This document shows, one piece after another, positions 45,243 to 53,748 of a stretch of 64,000 nt of DNA. The translations under genes and the position numbers were made by a program. How positions within the stretch are numbered: the first letter of the stretch is position 1; every line of letters begins with the position of its first letter. Source of the DNA: Candidatus Amulumruptor caecigallinarius (GTDB lineage: Bacteria > Bacteroidota > Bacteroidia > Bacteroidales > Muribaculaceae); assembly GCA_944321825.1 (NCBI GenBank), contig CALUMU010000001.1, positions 62,001 through 126,000 on the forward strand, given 5' to 3'. The notes under the pieces were generated by a model, which did not search any database, was not told the origin of the DNA, and saw only the letters and a list, made by a program, of their open reading frames with translations.

Positions 45243-45902
45243 ATGAAAAAGATTATTGCAATTTTCGCCACATTCATGATGCTGATATCCGGCGGCATGG
45301 GCACAATCGAAGCCCAGCAGCTCACCAAGTCGCAGGAAAAAGCCATACAGAAAGATGCCAAGAAGCGCGCCAAGGAGCTTAAAAAGGCCGGTTGGGAACC
45401 GCTTGCAAGCTCTCAGACCATGGAGTATGCGCTTATCAAGTACCGCACATACATCGAGACGGACGAGGAAAACCGCATCCCCATCACCGGCATCGCCCTT
45501 GGTCAGAACAATAAGATAGGTCGTGACAATGCCACACACGCCGGTATAGCCAACTATGCTGCCCGCGCCAAGGCCCAGATTGTAGGCAAACTCAAATCGG
45601 TAGCCTCATCCGATGCCAACAAGACATCGCAGGAGGAGATAGACCGCTTCGGCGAGGCTTACGAATCTGCTGTGAACACGAGCATCGGCTCGCTTGCCAA
45701 AGAACACTTCACACTTGTTCGCATCCCCAAGAAAAAGGAGGGTGATACAAAGGAGTACAATGTGTTCATGTCTATTGACGAGACTGCTGCCCGCAAAGCC
45801 CGAGAAGAAGCTGCCCGTGAGGCCCAGCAGCAGGCATCGCTTGGCAGTCTGAGCGAGATGGTCGAGGAATTTATCGGAGAGCCTGTAGCCGGCGAGGAGT
45901 AA
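45243..45902 (+). CDS. Secreted LPP20-like helical protein
   Basis: A 219-residue protein with a signal peptide (MKKIIAIFATFMMLISGGMGTIEA). The mature N terminus is rich in Lys and Ala (QLTKSQEKAIQKDAKKRAKELKKAGWEPL), then NATHAGIANYAARAKAQIVGKLKS resembles the repeated-Ala helix of LPP20-like proteins, and the C terminus (DETAARKAREEAAREAQQQ) is a likely coiled coil. No family recognised. It shares the operon, with a 90-bp gap upstream. Confidence 0.65.
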   Translation: MKKIIAIFATFMMLISGGMGTIEAQQLTKSQEKAIQKDAKKRAKELKKAGWEPLASSQTMEYALIKYRTYIETDEENRIPITGIALGQNNKIGRDNATHAGIANYAARAKAQIVGKLKSVASSDANKTSQEEIDRFGEAYESAVNTSIGSLAKEHFTLVRIPKKKEGDTKEYNVFMSIDETAARKAREEAAREAQQQASLGSLSEMVEEFIGEPVAGEE

Positions 45903-45958
45903 TTCCGGACCGTGATCAGTTTTCCCAAGTCTCTAAGCTCACTTAAACCTCTACGCCT

Positions 45959-47632
45959 ATGAAATGGCATAGACTTATCATAATGGCAACGCTGCTGTGT
46001 CCGCTACCGGGCATGGCGGCGGATGCCCCTGATGATTTCGATGACTTCATGAACGAGAGCATGAAGGGTTTTGACACGTTCATATCCGATGCCAACCGTG
46101 ATTTCATCGACTTCATGCGTCATCCGTGGAAGAAATATGAGGGTAAAGAGCCTGAGAAGAAGCGCGTGGTGCCCGAACCTCCCCAGATGCCAGTCTATGA
46201 CCCTAAAGCCCCGGAGTCTAAAGAGCCTCCGAAACAGCTGACAATCAAGGAGATTCTCGACTTGACTACCAAGGAGGGCAAGCAGGGCGGCTCGACCACC
46301 GCACAGGGCGGCGAGCCTGTCACTCCGGCACCGGCACCTGAACCGAAGCCTGAGCCCAAACCGACCCCGACACCTACGACACCTACGGTTCCTAAGACTC
46401 CTACAACACCGACACCAGATTCTAAGCCGGCTCCCAAACCCGACACAGTAAAGGTGGTAAAGCCTACACCTACGACACCTACGCTTCCTAAGACTCCTAC
46501 ATCACCCACCACTCCCTCGACGCCTACAAAGCCGTCGACATCGCCGCTCTACAGCGGTGGGGCAGGACGAACGAAAATCACCTTCATGGGCATCGACTAC
46601 CATGTCAGCAATGCGCTCGACAAAGTGGTGACGCTCAAGGGTATCGATGAAAACTCGCTTGCTGACGGACTTGAAACTCTCTACAAGAGCAACTACAAGC
46701 CGCTGCTTGACGACCTCCGCACCATGCGCAGCAAGGATCTCGGCAATGACTGGGCACTGTATTTGGTGGTCAAGAAGATTGCCGAGCAGTTTGGGGGCAA
46801 GAATGAGAGCGTGTTGATGAGGCAGTTCCTCCTCAACAACCTCGGATTCCGTGCCCGTATGGCCAAGGTGATACAGAAAAACGCTCTGACGCTCCTCGTG
46901 GCTCCGGCATCGCAGCTCTACGGCTGCGCGTTTATAGCGGAGGGCGACGCGAAGTTTTACGATGTGGAGTCGGATCAGCCGTACTCCTACAAGATGTGCT
47001 CGCGTGAAGCCCCCGATGCCAAGAACAAGATAGACATGAGTATGCGGCAGACTCCGCGTTTTGCCGGAGGGCGTAAGTCGTCGTCGCATCAGGGCAGCCG
47101 TTACAAGGCAGCAGCCTCGGCATCGGTGCCTGTGGAGCTGATGGAGTTTTACAACCAGTTGCCGCAGTGTGACTATGGCGTGTACGCTACCGCCAATGTC
47201 GACCAGAAGTTTTCTGACGAGTTGCTCGACGCTCTGCGCCCCGCCATCAAGGGCAAGAGCGAGCGCGAGGCGGCCAATATACTCTTGGATTTCGTGCAGA
47301 GCGGCTTTGACTATGCCACCGACCCCGAGCAGTTCGGCTACGAAAAGCCTTTCTTTGTCGAAGAGCTGTTCTACTATCCCAAATGCGACTGCGAAGACCG
47401 CTCGATGCTCTACCGCTATTTGGTCACCAAGCTCTTGGGGCTGGATGTCATATTGCTCGACTACCCCAACCACATAGCCACGGCTGTCCGCTTCAACGGC
47501 GACGTGCCGGGTGATTTCGTGGTAGGTGGCGGCGGCAAGTATATCGTCTGCGACCCCACATTTATCGGTGCTCCCGTAGGCATGGCGATGCCGCAGTTTA
47601 AGAACGTGGCCGCCGACCTGCTGAAATACTGA
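45959..47632 (+). CDS. Secreted transglutaminase-fold cysteine enzyme with P/T-rich linker
   Basis: The 557-residue protein has a signal peptide (cleavage near residue 20, GMAA), an acidic helical N terminus, and a P/T-rich linker (residues about 105-205). The linker includes a 40-bp DNA duplication (46370-46409 and 46466-46505). A C-terminal domain follows with the transglutaminase-type triad: Cys in YYPKCDCEDRSMLYRYLV, His in LDYPNHIATAVRF and Asp in KYIVCDPTFIGAP. Such domains act as proteases, peptide ligases or cross-linkers. Its place at the end of a run of six secreted proteins suggests it processes or cross-links them (inference). Confidence 0.75.
   Translation: MKWHRLIIMATLLCPLPGMAADAPDDFDDFMNESMKGFDTFISDANRDFIDFMRHPWKKYEGKEPEKKRVVPEPPQMPVYDPKAPESKEPPKQLTIKEILDLTTKEGKQGGSTTAQGGEPVTPAPAPEPKPEPKPTPTPTTPTVPKTPTTPTPDSKPAPKPDTVKVVKPTPTTPTLPKTPTSPTTPSTPTKPSTSPLYSGGAGRTKITFMGIDYHVSNALDKVVTLKGIDENSLADGLETLYKSNYKPLLDDLRTMRSKDLGNDWALYLVVKKIAEQFGGKNESVLMRQFLLNNLGFRARMAKVIQKNALTLLVAPASQLYGCAFIAEGDAKFYDVESDQPYSYKMCSREAPDAKNKIDMSMRQTPRFAGGRKSSSHQGSRYKAAASASVPVELMEFYNQLPQCDYGVYATANVDQKFSDELLDALRPAIKGKSEREAANILLDFVQSGFDYATDPEQFGYEKPFFVEELFYYPKCDCEDRSMLYRYLVTKLLGLDVILLDYPNHIATAVRFNGDVPGDFVVGGGGKYIVCDPTFIGAPVGMAMPQFKNVAADLLKY
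46370..46505 (+). repeat. Internal 40-bp direct repeat in the P/T-rich linker
   Basis: 46370-46409 and 46466-46505 are nearly identical (repeat distance 96 bp, in frame). Slippage here would change the linker length without breaking the frame. Confidence 0.7.
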
Positions 47633-47649
47633 TAAAGCTAACGTTGAAT

Positions 47650-47792
47650 AAGAGCCTGTCTTGGATTAACGTTTGAATTTCTACAAGTTATTTCGGAGGG
47701 CTTTGCTTCTTGCAGACGAGCGAGTGTGGCAGCCACCTTACCGACTCAAAAGGAGCAAAGCACCCGAAAGAACGCAGCCGAGACAGCCTCTT
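47650..47792. mobile_element. 143-bp MITE-like element
   Basis: The ends 47650-47664 and 47778-47792 are 15-bp inverted repeats with two mismatches (AAGAGCCTGTCTTGG). TA flanks both ends as a possible target duplication. A third related arm at 47914-47932 matches 47651-47669 inversely (18 of 19). There is no coding capacity. The gap 47633-47939 otherwise holds no gene. Confidence 0.6.
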
Positions 47793-47939
47793 ACACCTTT
47801 ATAATACGGCATCTTTGGGCCCTCAGCCACAGCCTTACTCGTTATAATAGCCCGCTATGTGCCTCGTCAGACTATGGCATATGACTCAAATCCTGCCTAT
47901 AAAAATTTAACTGTTAATCCAAGACAGACTCTAAAGATT

Positions 47940-48551
47940 ATGAAAATTAAAGTATTCATAGTCGCAAGTATGATGTCTCTGGGTGTCGCTATTGGCACCC
48001 AGGCTTCATCTTGCGAGCCGTCCGTTGCCGTAGGCGCGTCATTAGCTCCTGCGGCAAGTCAAACCACAGCAAAACGAACAACTGTCTCAAACATGTCTGA
48101 CGGCTATGTTATGACAGCCAAAGGTTTTGGCCCGATAAAGGTGGGGATGTTGTCAACCGCGATTCCCAAAACGCTTTCGGGTGTCTATGATAAACTCGTG
48201 TATCATAGGAATACCAATAATAAGCCCACCGAGACGTGTGAACGTTCATATCCACACATTAAAGGGTTTTATATCGGCACTCTCGGGACTATACAGACAG
48301 TCATACTCTATGTAGATAAGCGGTCTAAATTGTGCGGTGCGGTGGTTTATTCACCCAAAGTAAAATCGGAAGCCGGAGTCTATCCCGGTATGCCTGAAAG
48401 CCAATTAAAAAAGGTCAAGGGTATACAAAGCGATGTGGATGTAATGAGCGGAGAGACCGCTTATTGGGATTCTAACCACATAGCATATTGGCTGACATGG
48501 GAAGGACCCTCAAAAGTTGCCGGCATGGCTTTCGGAGACTACATGGAGTGA
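47940..48551 (+). CDS. Secreted protein of unknown function
   Basis: This 203-residue product starts MKIKVFIVASMMSLGVAIGTQA, a signal peptide; a cysteine follows soon after cleavage (SSCEPS). The mature part includes MSDGYVMTAKGFGPIKVGM and GVYPGMPESQLKKVKGIQSDVDV, which are reminiscent of small repeats in Bacteroidales secreted proteins. The start at 47940 is chosen for the signal peptide over an in-frame ATG at 47859 inside the repeat area. No family recognised. Confidence 0.7.
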   Translation: MKIKVFIVASMMSLGVAIGTQASSCEPSVAVGASLAPAASQTTAKRTTVSNMSDGYVMTAKGFGPIKVGMLSTAIPKTLSGVYDKLVYHRNTNNKPTETCERSYPHIKGFYIGTLGTIQTVILYVDKRSKLCGAVVYSPKVKSEAGVYPGMPESQLKKVKGIQSDVDVMSGETAYWDSNHIAYWLTWEGPSKVAGMAFGDYME

Positions 48552-48618
48552 CGCTCCGACACTTATCATAAACCAAATACCACCAATCTATAAATTATTA
48601 ACTATCAAAAAAATTACA

Positions 48619-49769
48619 ATGAAAAAGGTATCTAAGATTGTTGCCGTCATGCTGTGTATGACGGCGATGGCTATGACCTCATGCAAAAGTGATGACGAAC
48701 CCGAAGTCCCTGTGAATACTTCAGGTATTCCAAGCGATGACTTGCATCGGAAAATCCATCCATCGGCAGTGCTACTACCTCAATCCCCAACATGCAGTAC
48801 ACCGTGGAGCCAGACGGCGATGACGCAATCATCCGTTTAGACATGACCGGCATACAACAGGCCGGCAGTTATGACTGGATGCGTCTGGTCGGGACTGCTC
48901 AGGACGGCCAGAACGTATGGCTGTCGGTTGACGGAAAGCCTAAAGGCATATCGGTCTACAACAATGCGGATGACAACGCTAACGCACAGGTGCTTTCAGC
49001 TGATTTGGTGTTCCTTGTCGACAACTCTGGCAGCATGAGTCAGGAAGCTAATGCCATAGCCCGCGACATCAAGGAATGGGCGGTGAAACTTGCTGCGTCA
49101 AGCCTTGACATCAAATTTGCCTGTGTAGGTTACTCGGAGTATGGCACAATCAACGGCGCTATCAATTTTACCGACGTAGAGTCGCTGAGTGCTTTCCTTG
49201 ACCGTTATACTGGGACAAGTCGCACGACAGGCTTTGTGGGCGAGGATGCAGAAATACTTAAAAATGCGGCTGATGCCATGCAGAGAGTCTATGACGAATG
49301 TGGCGGCATGGCTCTGCGTTATGCTGATGCCAATCTGACTTTCCGTCCGGGTAGCAACCGCATATATGTCAATTTCACCGACGAACCCAATCAGCCGAAC
49401 AGTAATGAGGATTATTCGGTAGAGTTCTTCGCCGACCAGGCTAATTGGAGTACAAACCAGGGTACGGTGCATACGGTATATAGCGCCAGTCCATCATTTA
49501 CCGAACGGCCTCTGTATCGTGAGTATCCATGGCGTATCTCCGAATACACAGGCGGTACTATCCTGTATGCTTCGTCGAATTTCTCAGGTGTGACATTGGA
49601 TAGTCTTCCTGTGACAGGAGCCATGACCAACTCATACGTGATACGTTTCACCAATGTGCGCGAATTTATGGACGGCAACGACCATGAGGTGAAGATTACC
49701 GTGCTTTCGACCGATGGCGAGACTCGTGCCGAACGCATATTCTATATGAATTTCGGCGTAGCGCAATAA
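48619..49769 (+). pseudogene. VWA-domain lipoprotein with a frameshift near 48751
   Basis: The frame from 48619 encodes a lipoprotein signal with lipobox MTSC and KSDDEPEVPVNTSG, then runs out of frame. From about 48742 another frame, open to 49769, reads GSATTSIPNMQYTVEPDGDD and a von Willebrand A domain with the MIDAS motif VDNSGSMSQE (D-x-S-x-S), followed by a C-terminal domain. One added A in the AAAA run at 48751-48754 would join the two (RKNPSIGSATTS). VWA domains bind metal and mediate protein contacts, so this was or is a surface or periplasmic adhesin-type lipoprotein. Whether it is a real mutation or a consensus error cannot be told. Confidence 0.75.
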
Positions 49770-49817
49770 CACACATATTGATATGAAACACGGCTGTCAG
49801 AATACAGCCCATTAAAG

Positions 49818-49854
49818 ATAATAGCCATGGAGGTATCTGTGGCTATTATTTTTT
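49818..49854. terminator. Bidirectional intrinsic terminator
   Basis: A 10-bp perfect stem (49818-49827 with 49840-49849), followed by TTTTT on the plus strand. It closes the plus-strand VWA gene and overlaps the end of the convergent znuB-like gene. Confidence 0.8.
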
Positions 49855-50646
49855 ACTGTGGCGGAGGGGGTAGGAGATGGCGTAGGCTGCGGCCTGGAAG
49901 ATGACTATTAGTGCGGAGCAGGGTACGTCTGCTACGGTGCTGAGAAACAGTGCCGAGTAGGAGGTGACGAGGCTGATAGCCACTGCATAGAGAGCCATCG
50001 GGGCGTAGCGGCGTGTGAGGTTTTCGGCTGCAAGAGCCGGCAATGCGAGAGATGACATGAGCAGCATCACTCCGATGAGGCGGATGGTCAGGACTATGCC
50101 GATGCCTACGAGCATGGTCATCATCAGGTTGATGGCGGAGACTTTCAGGCCGCTGACACGGGCGAAGTCGGGGTCGAACGCGCAAGCCATGATGTGGCGG
50201 TGCCCGATGACGAGAACCGTCAGCAGCACGGCGGCATATACAGCTTCCATGATGAGGTCGGCGGTGCTGATGGTCAGGATGTTGCCGAAAAGAAATGTGG
50301 TCAGTTCGGGGACATAACCCGGTGTCATGAATACGAACAGTACGCCTATCGCCATGCCTATCGCCCACACCACTGCTATGGCCGAGTCGGAACGGACGCG
50401 GCCGCTTGCCGACATCCTCTCCACAATCAGCGACGACCCTATGGCAAATGCCATCGCCGGCCACAGTGGGTTCCAGCCGAGGAAATAGCCGAGGCCAAGA
50501 CCGCCGAAACATGCATGGGTCACACCCCCTGCCAGGGCAGCCATGCGTCGGCATACCACGTAGACCCCTATAAGGGCTGCAGTGATGCTGATGAGTCCTA
50601 TGCCCCAAAGGGCGTTTTGGAAGAAACCGTATTGAAGCAAATCCAT
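49846..50646 (-). CDS. Metal ABC transporter permease (ZnuB/MntB family)
   Basis: This 266-residue membrane protein has eight or nine hydrophobic helices and the family signature CRRMAALAGGVTHACFGGLGLGYFLG plus PDFARVSGLKVSAINLMMTMLVG. It is the permease of an ABC-3-type importer for zinc or manganese. The binding protein and ATPase are not in the window. It is the last gene of the thr operon run, 6 bp after the preceding gene. Confidence 0.92.
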   Translation of the reverse strand: MDLLQYGFFQNALWGIGLISITAALIGVYVVCRRMAALAGGVTHACFGGLGLGYFLGWNPLWPAMAFAIGSSLIVERMSASGRVRSDSAIAVVWAIGMAIGVLFVFMTPGYVPELTTFLFGNILTISTADLIMEAVYAAVLLTVLVIGHRHIMACAFDPDFARVSGLKVSAINLMMTMLVGIGIVLTIRLIGVMLLMSSLALPALAAENLTRRYAPMALYAVAISLVTSYSALFLSTVADVPCSALIVIFQAAAYAISYPLRHSKK

Positions 50647-50652
50647 TGGAGT

Positions 50653-51120
50653 CTATTGTTGCGCCTTGCTTATGGGCGTGTCTGTGTCGTGTTCACGCAT
50701 ACGTAGCAGCAATTCGTCGCGCACGGCTTCGGGAAGCATCAGATGCCGCATACCTATGCAACGCGCCCACAGACCCAGCTCGTCAGCCGGGACCGACATC
50801 ATTACATCGCGAAACTCCTCTATCTCATCATTGGTGTAGTCGGCAGGCTTCTTGCCTTGGAACCGGTCAAGCTCCTCGTCGTCGAAGTAGAGGTCTTCGG
50901 CTGACTTGGGAAGCCCTTTTTCGCATATGGCGTGGAGTCCGCAGCAGAGTCCCGATGACGAGTGGCAGCTGTCAGCGGAGGCGGTGTAATCGTCGTTGGT
51001 GGATGTGACCTTAGACACCGGTCGGTTAGCTGCCACACGGCGTTTGCGCCACTGCGAGTAGCGGTAAAATATATAGAGAGTGAGTGCTATCCAGACTATG
51101 AGCAGTAAAAAGGGCAGCAT
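50653..51120 (-). CDS. Small membrane protein with a Cys-rich segment
   Basis: A 155-residue protein with an N-terminal membrane helix (MLPFLLLIVWIALTLYIFY) followed by a cytoplasmic tail containing CHSSSGLCCGLHAICEKG, four Cys and a His that could bind a metal. The C-terminal half is acidic then helical (DDEELDRFQGKKPADYTNDEIEEFRDVMMSVP). The start at 51120 is 13 bp after aroA. No family recognised. A role with the metal permease 6 bp downstream is a guess. Confidence 0.7.
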   Translation of the reverse strand: MLPFLLLIVWIALTLYIFYRYSQWRKRRVAANRPVSKVTSTNDDYTASADSCHSSSGLCCGLHAICEKGLPKSAEDLYFDDEELDRFQGKKPADYTNDEIEEFRDVMMSVPADELGLWARCIGMRHLMLPEAVRDELLLRMREHDTDTPISKAQQ

Positions 51121-51133
51121 GGCGTGGGGCTGG

Positions 51134-52405
51134 TTACTTATCGTCAGCGTCGTTCTCGGAGGGTTCTGAAGCGTCAATGACAGTGAATCCTGCGCTGCGC
51201 ATGTCGTCCCAAAATGTCGGGTAGCTCTTGCTGACCACTTCGGCATCGTTGATGACGATGCCCGGGATGAATATGCTTACGGCGGCGAGAGCCATGGCCA
51301 TGCGGTGATCGTCATACGTGTCGAAGCGGGGCATCTCGAATATCGGAGTGCGCCGTCCGTCCCATTCCATCAGGTCGTCGCCGGTAACCGCGACATTCAC
51401 TCCGATTTTGAGCAGTTCGCGGCGCATCGCCTCTATGCGGTCGGTCTCTTTGATGCGGAGCGAGTGGAGTCCAGTGAACTTGAACGGTATGCCGAGCAGC
51501 GCACATGTGGCTATGACTGCTTGCGCCAGATCGGGGCAGTCGGAAAAGTCATAGTTGATACGCGCATCCTGGTCGGGAGATGCCAGCAGGTCAAGGTCGG
51601 CATCCTCGCCGTCGGCGGTGTTGATGCCGAGGTGGGTGAATATTTCGCTTACCACGGAGTCGCCTTGCTTACTCGGAAGTTTGAGACCGTCGAGCCCAAC
51701 AAATCCGCTGCTTACGGCTGCGATTTCGTACCAGAACGCTGCCGCGCTCCAGTCGCCCTCAATGGTGAAATCGCCCGGGCGGTAGGATGCTGCCGGGACT
51801 GTGATGGTGTTGCCTGTGAAATCGGCCTCCACGCCGCGCTCTGCCATCATGGTGAGTGTCATAAGTATATAAGGGCGTGAGGCTATTTCGCCTTCCAGCG
51901 TGAGTGTGAGGCCGTTGGTCATCACAGGACCTGTCATCAGCAGGGCGGATATGTATTGCGAGCTGATGTCGGCTTTGACTTTCACCTCGCCGCCTGCGAG
52001 TTTGCGGCCACGTATGCGCAGCGGAGGGAATCCATCTTCAGCGACATACTCTATGTCGGCTCCGGCCTGCCGCAGGGCATCAACGAGGGCATGGATAGGG
52101 CGGTGGCGCATACGGTCGCTGCCGTCAAGCACGATGTCGCTGCCATCCGTTGCTGCATAGTAGGCTGTCAGAAAACGCATGGCGGTGCCGGCAGCCCCTA
52201 TATTGACTTCGCGGGCATCCCGACCTTGGGTGAGCGCAGCCGACAGGACATCGGTGTCATCGCACTGCGCCAGATTGCTAATCGTACCCTCTCCGTCGGG
52301 GGTAAGGGCTCGGAGTATGAGTGCCCGGTTGGAAAGGCTTTTTGACGATGGGAGCGAGATTGATGCTTCCAGTATGCCGTCGGGCGGCGTTATGCGCAGA
52401 TTCAT
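51134..52405 (-). CDS. aroA: 3-phosphoshikimate 1-carboxyvinyltransferase
   Basis: The 423-residue EPSP synthase joins phosphoenolpyruvate to shikimate-3-phosphate in chorismate synthesis. LPSSKSLSNRALILRAL and the segment GTAMRFLTAYYAATDGSDIVLDGS carry substrate-binding residues; KADISSQYISALLMTGP and DDHRMAMALA are conserved. The start codon overlaps the thrC stop by 4 bp, indicating translational coupling. It is unusual, though not unique, for this gene to sit in a thr operon. Confidence 0.95.
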   Translation of the reverse strand: MNLRITPPDGILEASISLPSSKSLSNRALILRALTPDGEGTISNLAQCDDTDVLSAALTQGRDAREVNIGAAGTAMRFLTAYYAATDGSDIVLDGSDRMRHRPIHALVDALRQAGADIEYVAEDGFPPLRIRGRKLAGGEVKVKADISSQYISALLMTGPVMTNGLTLTLEGEIASRPYILMTLTMMAERGVEADFTGNTITVPAASYRPGDFTIEGDWSAAAFWYEIAAVSSGFVGLDGLKLPSKQGDSVVSEIFTHLGINTADGEDADLDLLASPDQDARINYDFSDCPDLAQAVIATCALLGIPFKFTGLHSLRIKETDRIEAMRRELLKIGVNVAVTGDDLMEWDGRRTPIFEMPRFDTYDDHRMAMALAAVSIFIPGIVINDAEVVSKSYPTFWDDMRSAGFTVIDASEPSENDADDK

Positions 52406-53724
52406 TGCTGTGAAAGGAGTAATTTCTTGAATGGGGCGAAATGTCGCTGCATCGGTATCGACTGCTTCTCCCCTTTGAGGAATGCGTTCAGGCGGTCAGG
52501 AATAGCGACTTCTTCTCCGATTATGGACTCCACGGTGTCTTTGAACTTGGCCGGGTGGGCAGTTTCAAGGAATATGCCAGTTTCATCGGGGGCGAGACCT
52601 TCAAGCAGGCTTCGGTATGCTACAGCTCCATGAGGGTCAAGCAGGTAGCCCTCCTTAGCGAACGTGTCGCGCAGGGTCTCGGCTATCTGTTCGTCGGTGT
52701 ATGTGCAGCCTGAGATTTCGGCAGTGATGCGCGAGTGGTCGTGGCCGTAGAGGTCAAGCACCCGGGCGAAATTGCTCGGGTCGCCCACATCCATGGCGTT
52801 GGCTATGGTGGCTATGGATGGCCGGGGGTTGTATTTGGCAGTCTGTAGATACTGATAGAAGATGTCGTTGGCATTGTTTGCCGCAATGAATCGTTTGATA
52901 GGCAGGCCCATACGTTTGCCGATAAGTCCGGCGGTGATGTTGCCGAAATTGCCGCTCGGCACTGACACTACGACATTGTCGGTGCGCATACCCTTTGCTG
53001 CAAGCTGGGCGTAGGCATGGAAGTAGTAGAACATCTGGGGCAGGAAGCGGGCCACGTTGATGGAGTTGGCAGAAGTCAGCTGCATGGCCTCGTTGAGTTC
53101 GGCATCCATAAATGCCTGCTTGACAAGAGCCTGGCAGTCATCGAAAGTGCCGTTGACTTCAAGCGCGGTGATGTTTTGGCCGAGCGTGGTAAACTGTGCC
53201 TCCTGTATGGGGCTTACCTTGCCTTCGGGGTAAAGGACGAATACACGCACACCCTCCACACCGAGGAATCCGTTGGCGACGGCACTGCCTGTGTCGCCCG
53301 AAGTGGCTACCAGCACATTGACCATGCGGCCATTGCCGCGCTTGGCATTGAAGTAGCCGAGCAGACGGGCCATGAAGCGAGCGCCTACATCCTTGAACGC
53401 CAGAGTGGGCCCGTGGTACAGCTCAAGAGCATAGCGGTTTTCATCCACATGCACCAAAGGTATGTCGAAATTGAGCGTTTCGCTGACTATGCGTTTCAGC
53501 TCCTCGCTTTCTATGTCGCCGCCAAATAACGTGTTGGCTACGACATATGCTATGTCGGTGAGGTTCATCTCGCCGATGTTGTTGAAAAACGCCTGCGGTA
53601 GCACACCGATTGTTTCAGGCATGAACAGGCCTTTGTCAGAGGCGAGGCCGTGTACCACCGCCTCTTCGAGAGTCGCCATCGGGGCTTTGCCCGACGTGCT
53701 GTAATATTTGATATGCTGGCTCAT
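52402..53724 (-). CDS. thrC: Threonine synthase
   Basis: The 440-residue PLP enzyme converts O-phosphohomoserine to threonine. GPTLAFKDVGARFMARLLG contains the PLP lysine in FKD; the N-terminal YYSTSGKAPMATLEEAVVHGLASDKGLFMPE and ATSGDTGSAVANGFLG are family landmarks. It lies 24 bp after apgM and overlaps aroA by 4 bp. Confidence 0.96.
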   Translation of the reverse strand: MSQHIKYYSTSGKAPMATLEEAVVHGLASDKGLFMPETIGVLPQAFFNNIGEMNLTDIAYVVANTLFGGDIESEELKRIVSETLNFDIPLVHVDENRYALELYHGPTLAFKDVGARFMARLLGYFNAKRGNGRMVNVLVATSGDTGSAVANGFLGVEGVRVFVLYPEGKVSPIQEAQFTTLGQNITALEVNGTFDDCQALVKQAFMDAELNEAMQLTSANSINVARFLPQMFYYFHAYAQLAAKGMRTDNVVVSVPSGNFGNITAGLIGKRMGLPIKRFIAANNANDIFYQYLQTAKYNPRPSIATIANAMDVGDPSNFARVLDLYGHDHSRITAEISGCTYTDEQIAETLRDTFAKEGYLLDPHGAVAYRSLLEGLAPDETGIFLETAHPAKFKDTVESIIGEEVAIPDRLNAFLKGEKQSIPMQRHFAPFKKLLLSQQ

Positions 53725-53748
53725 CAGTGTATATGAGTATTATTGTCG

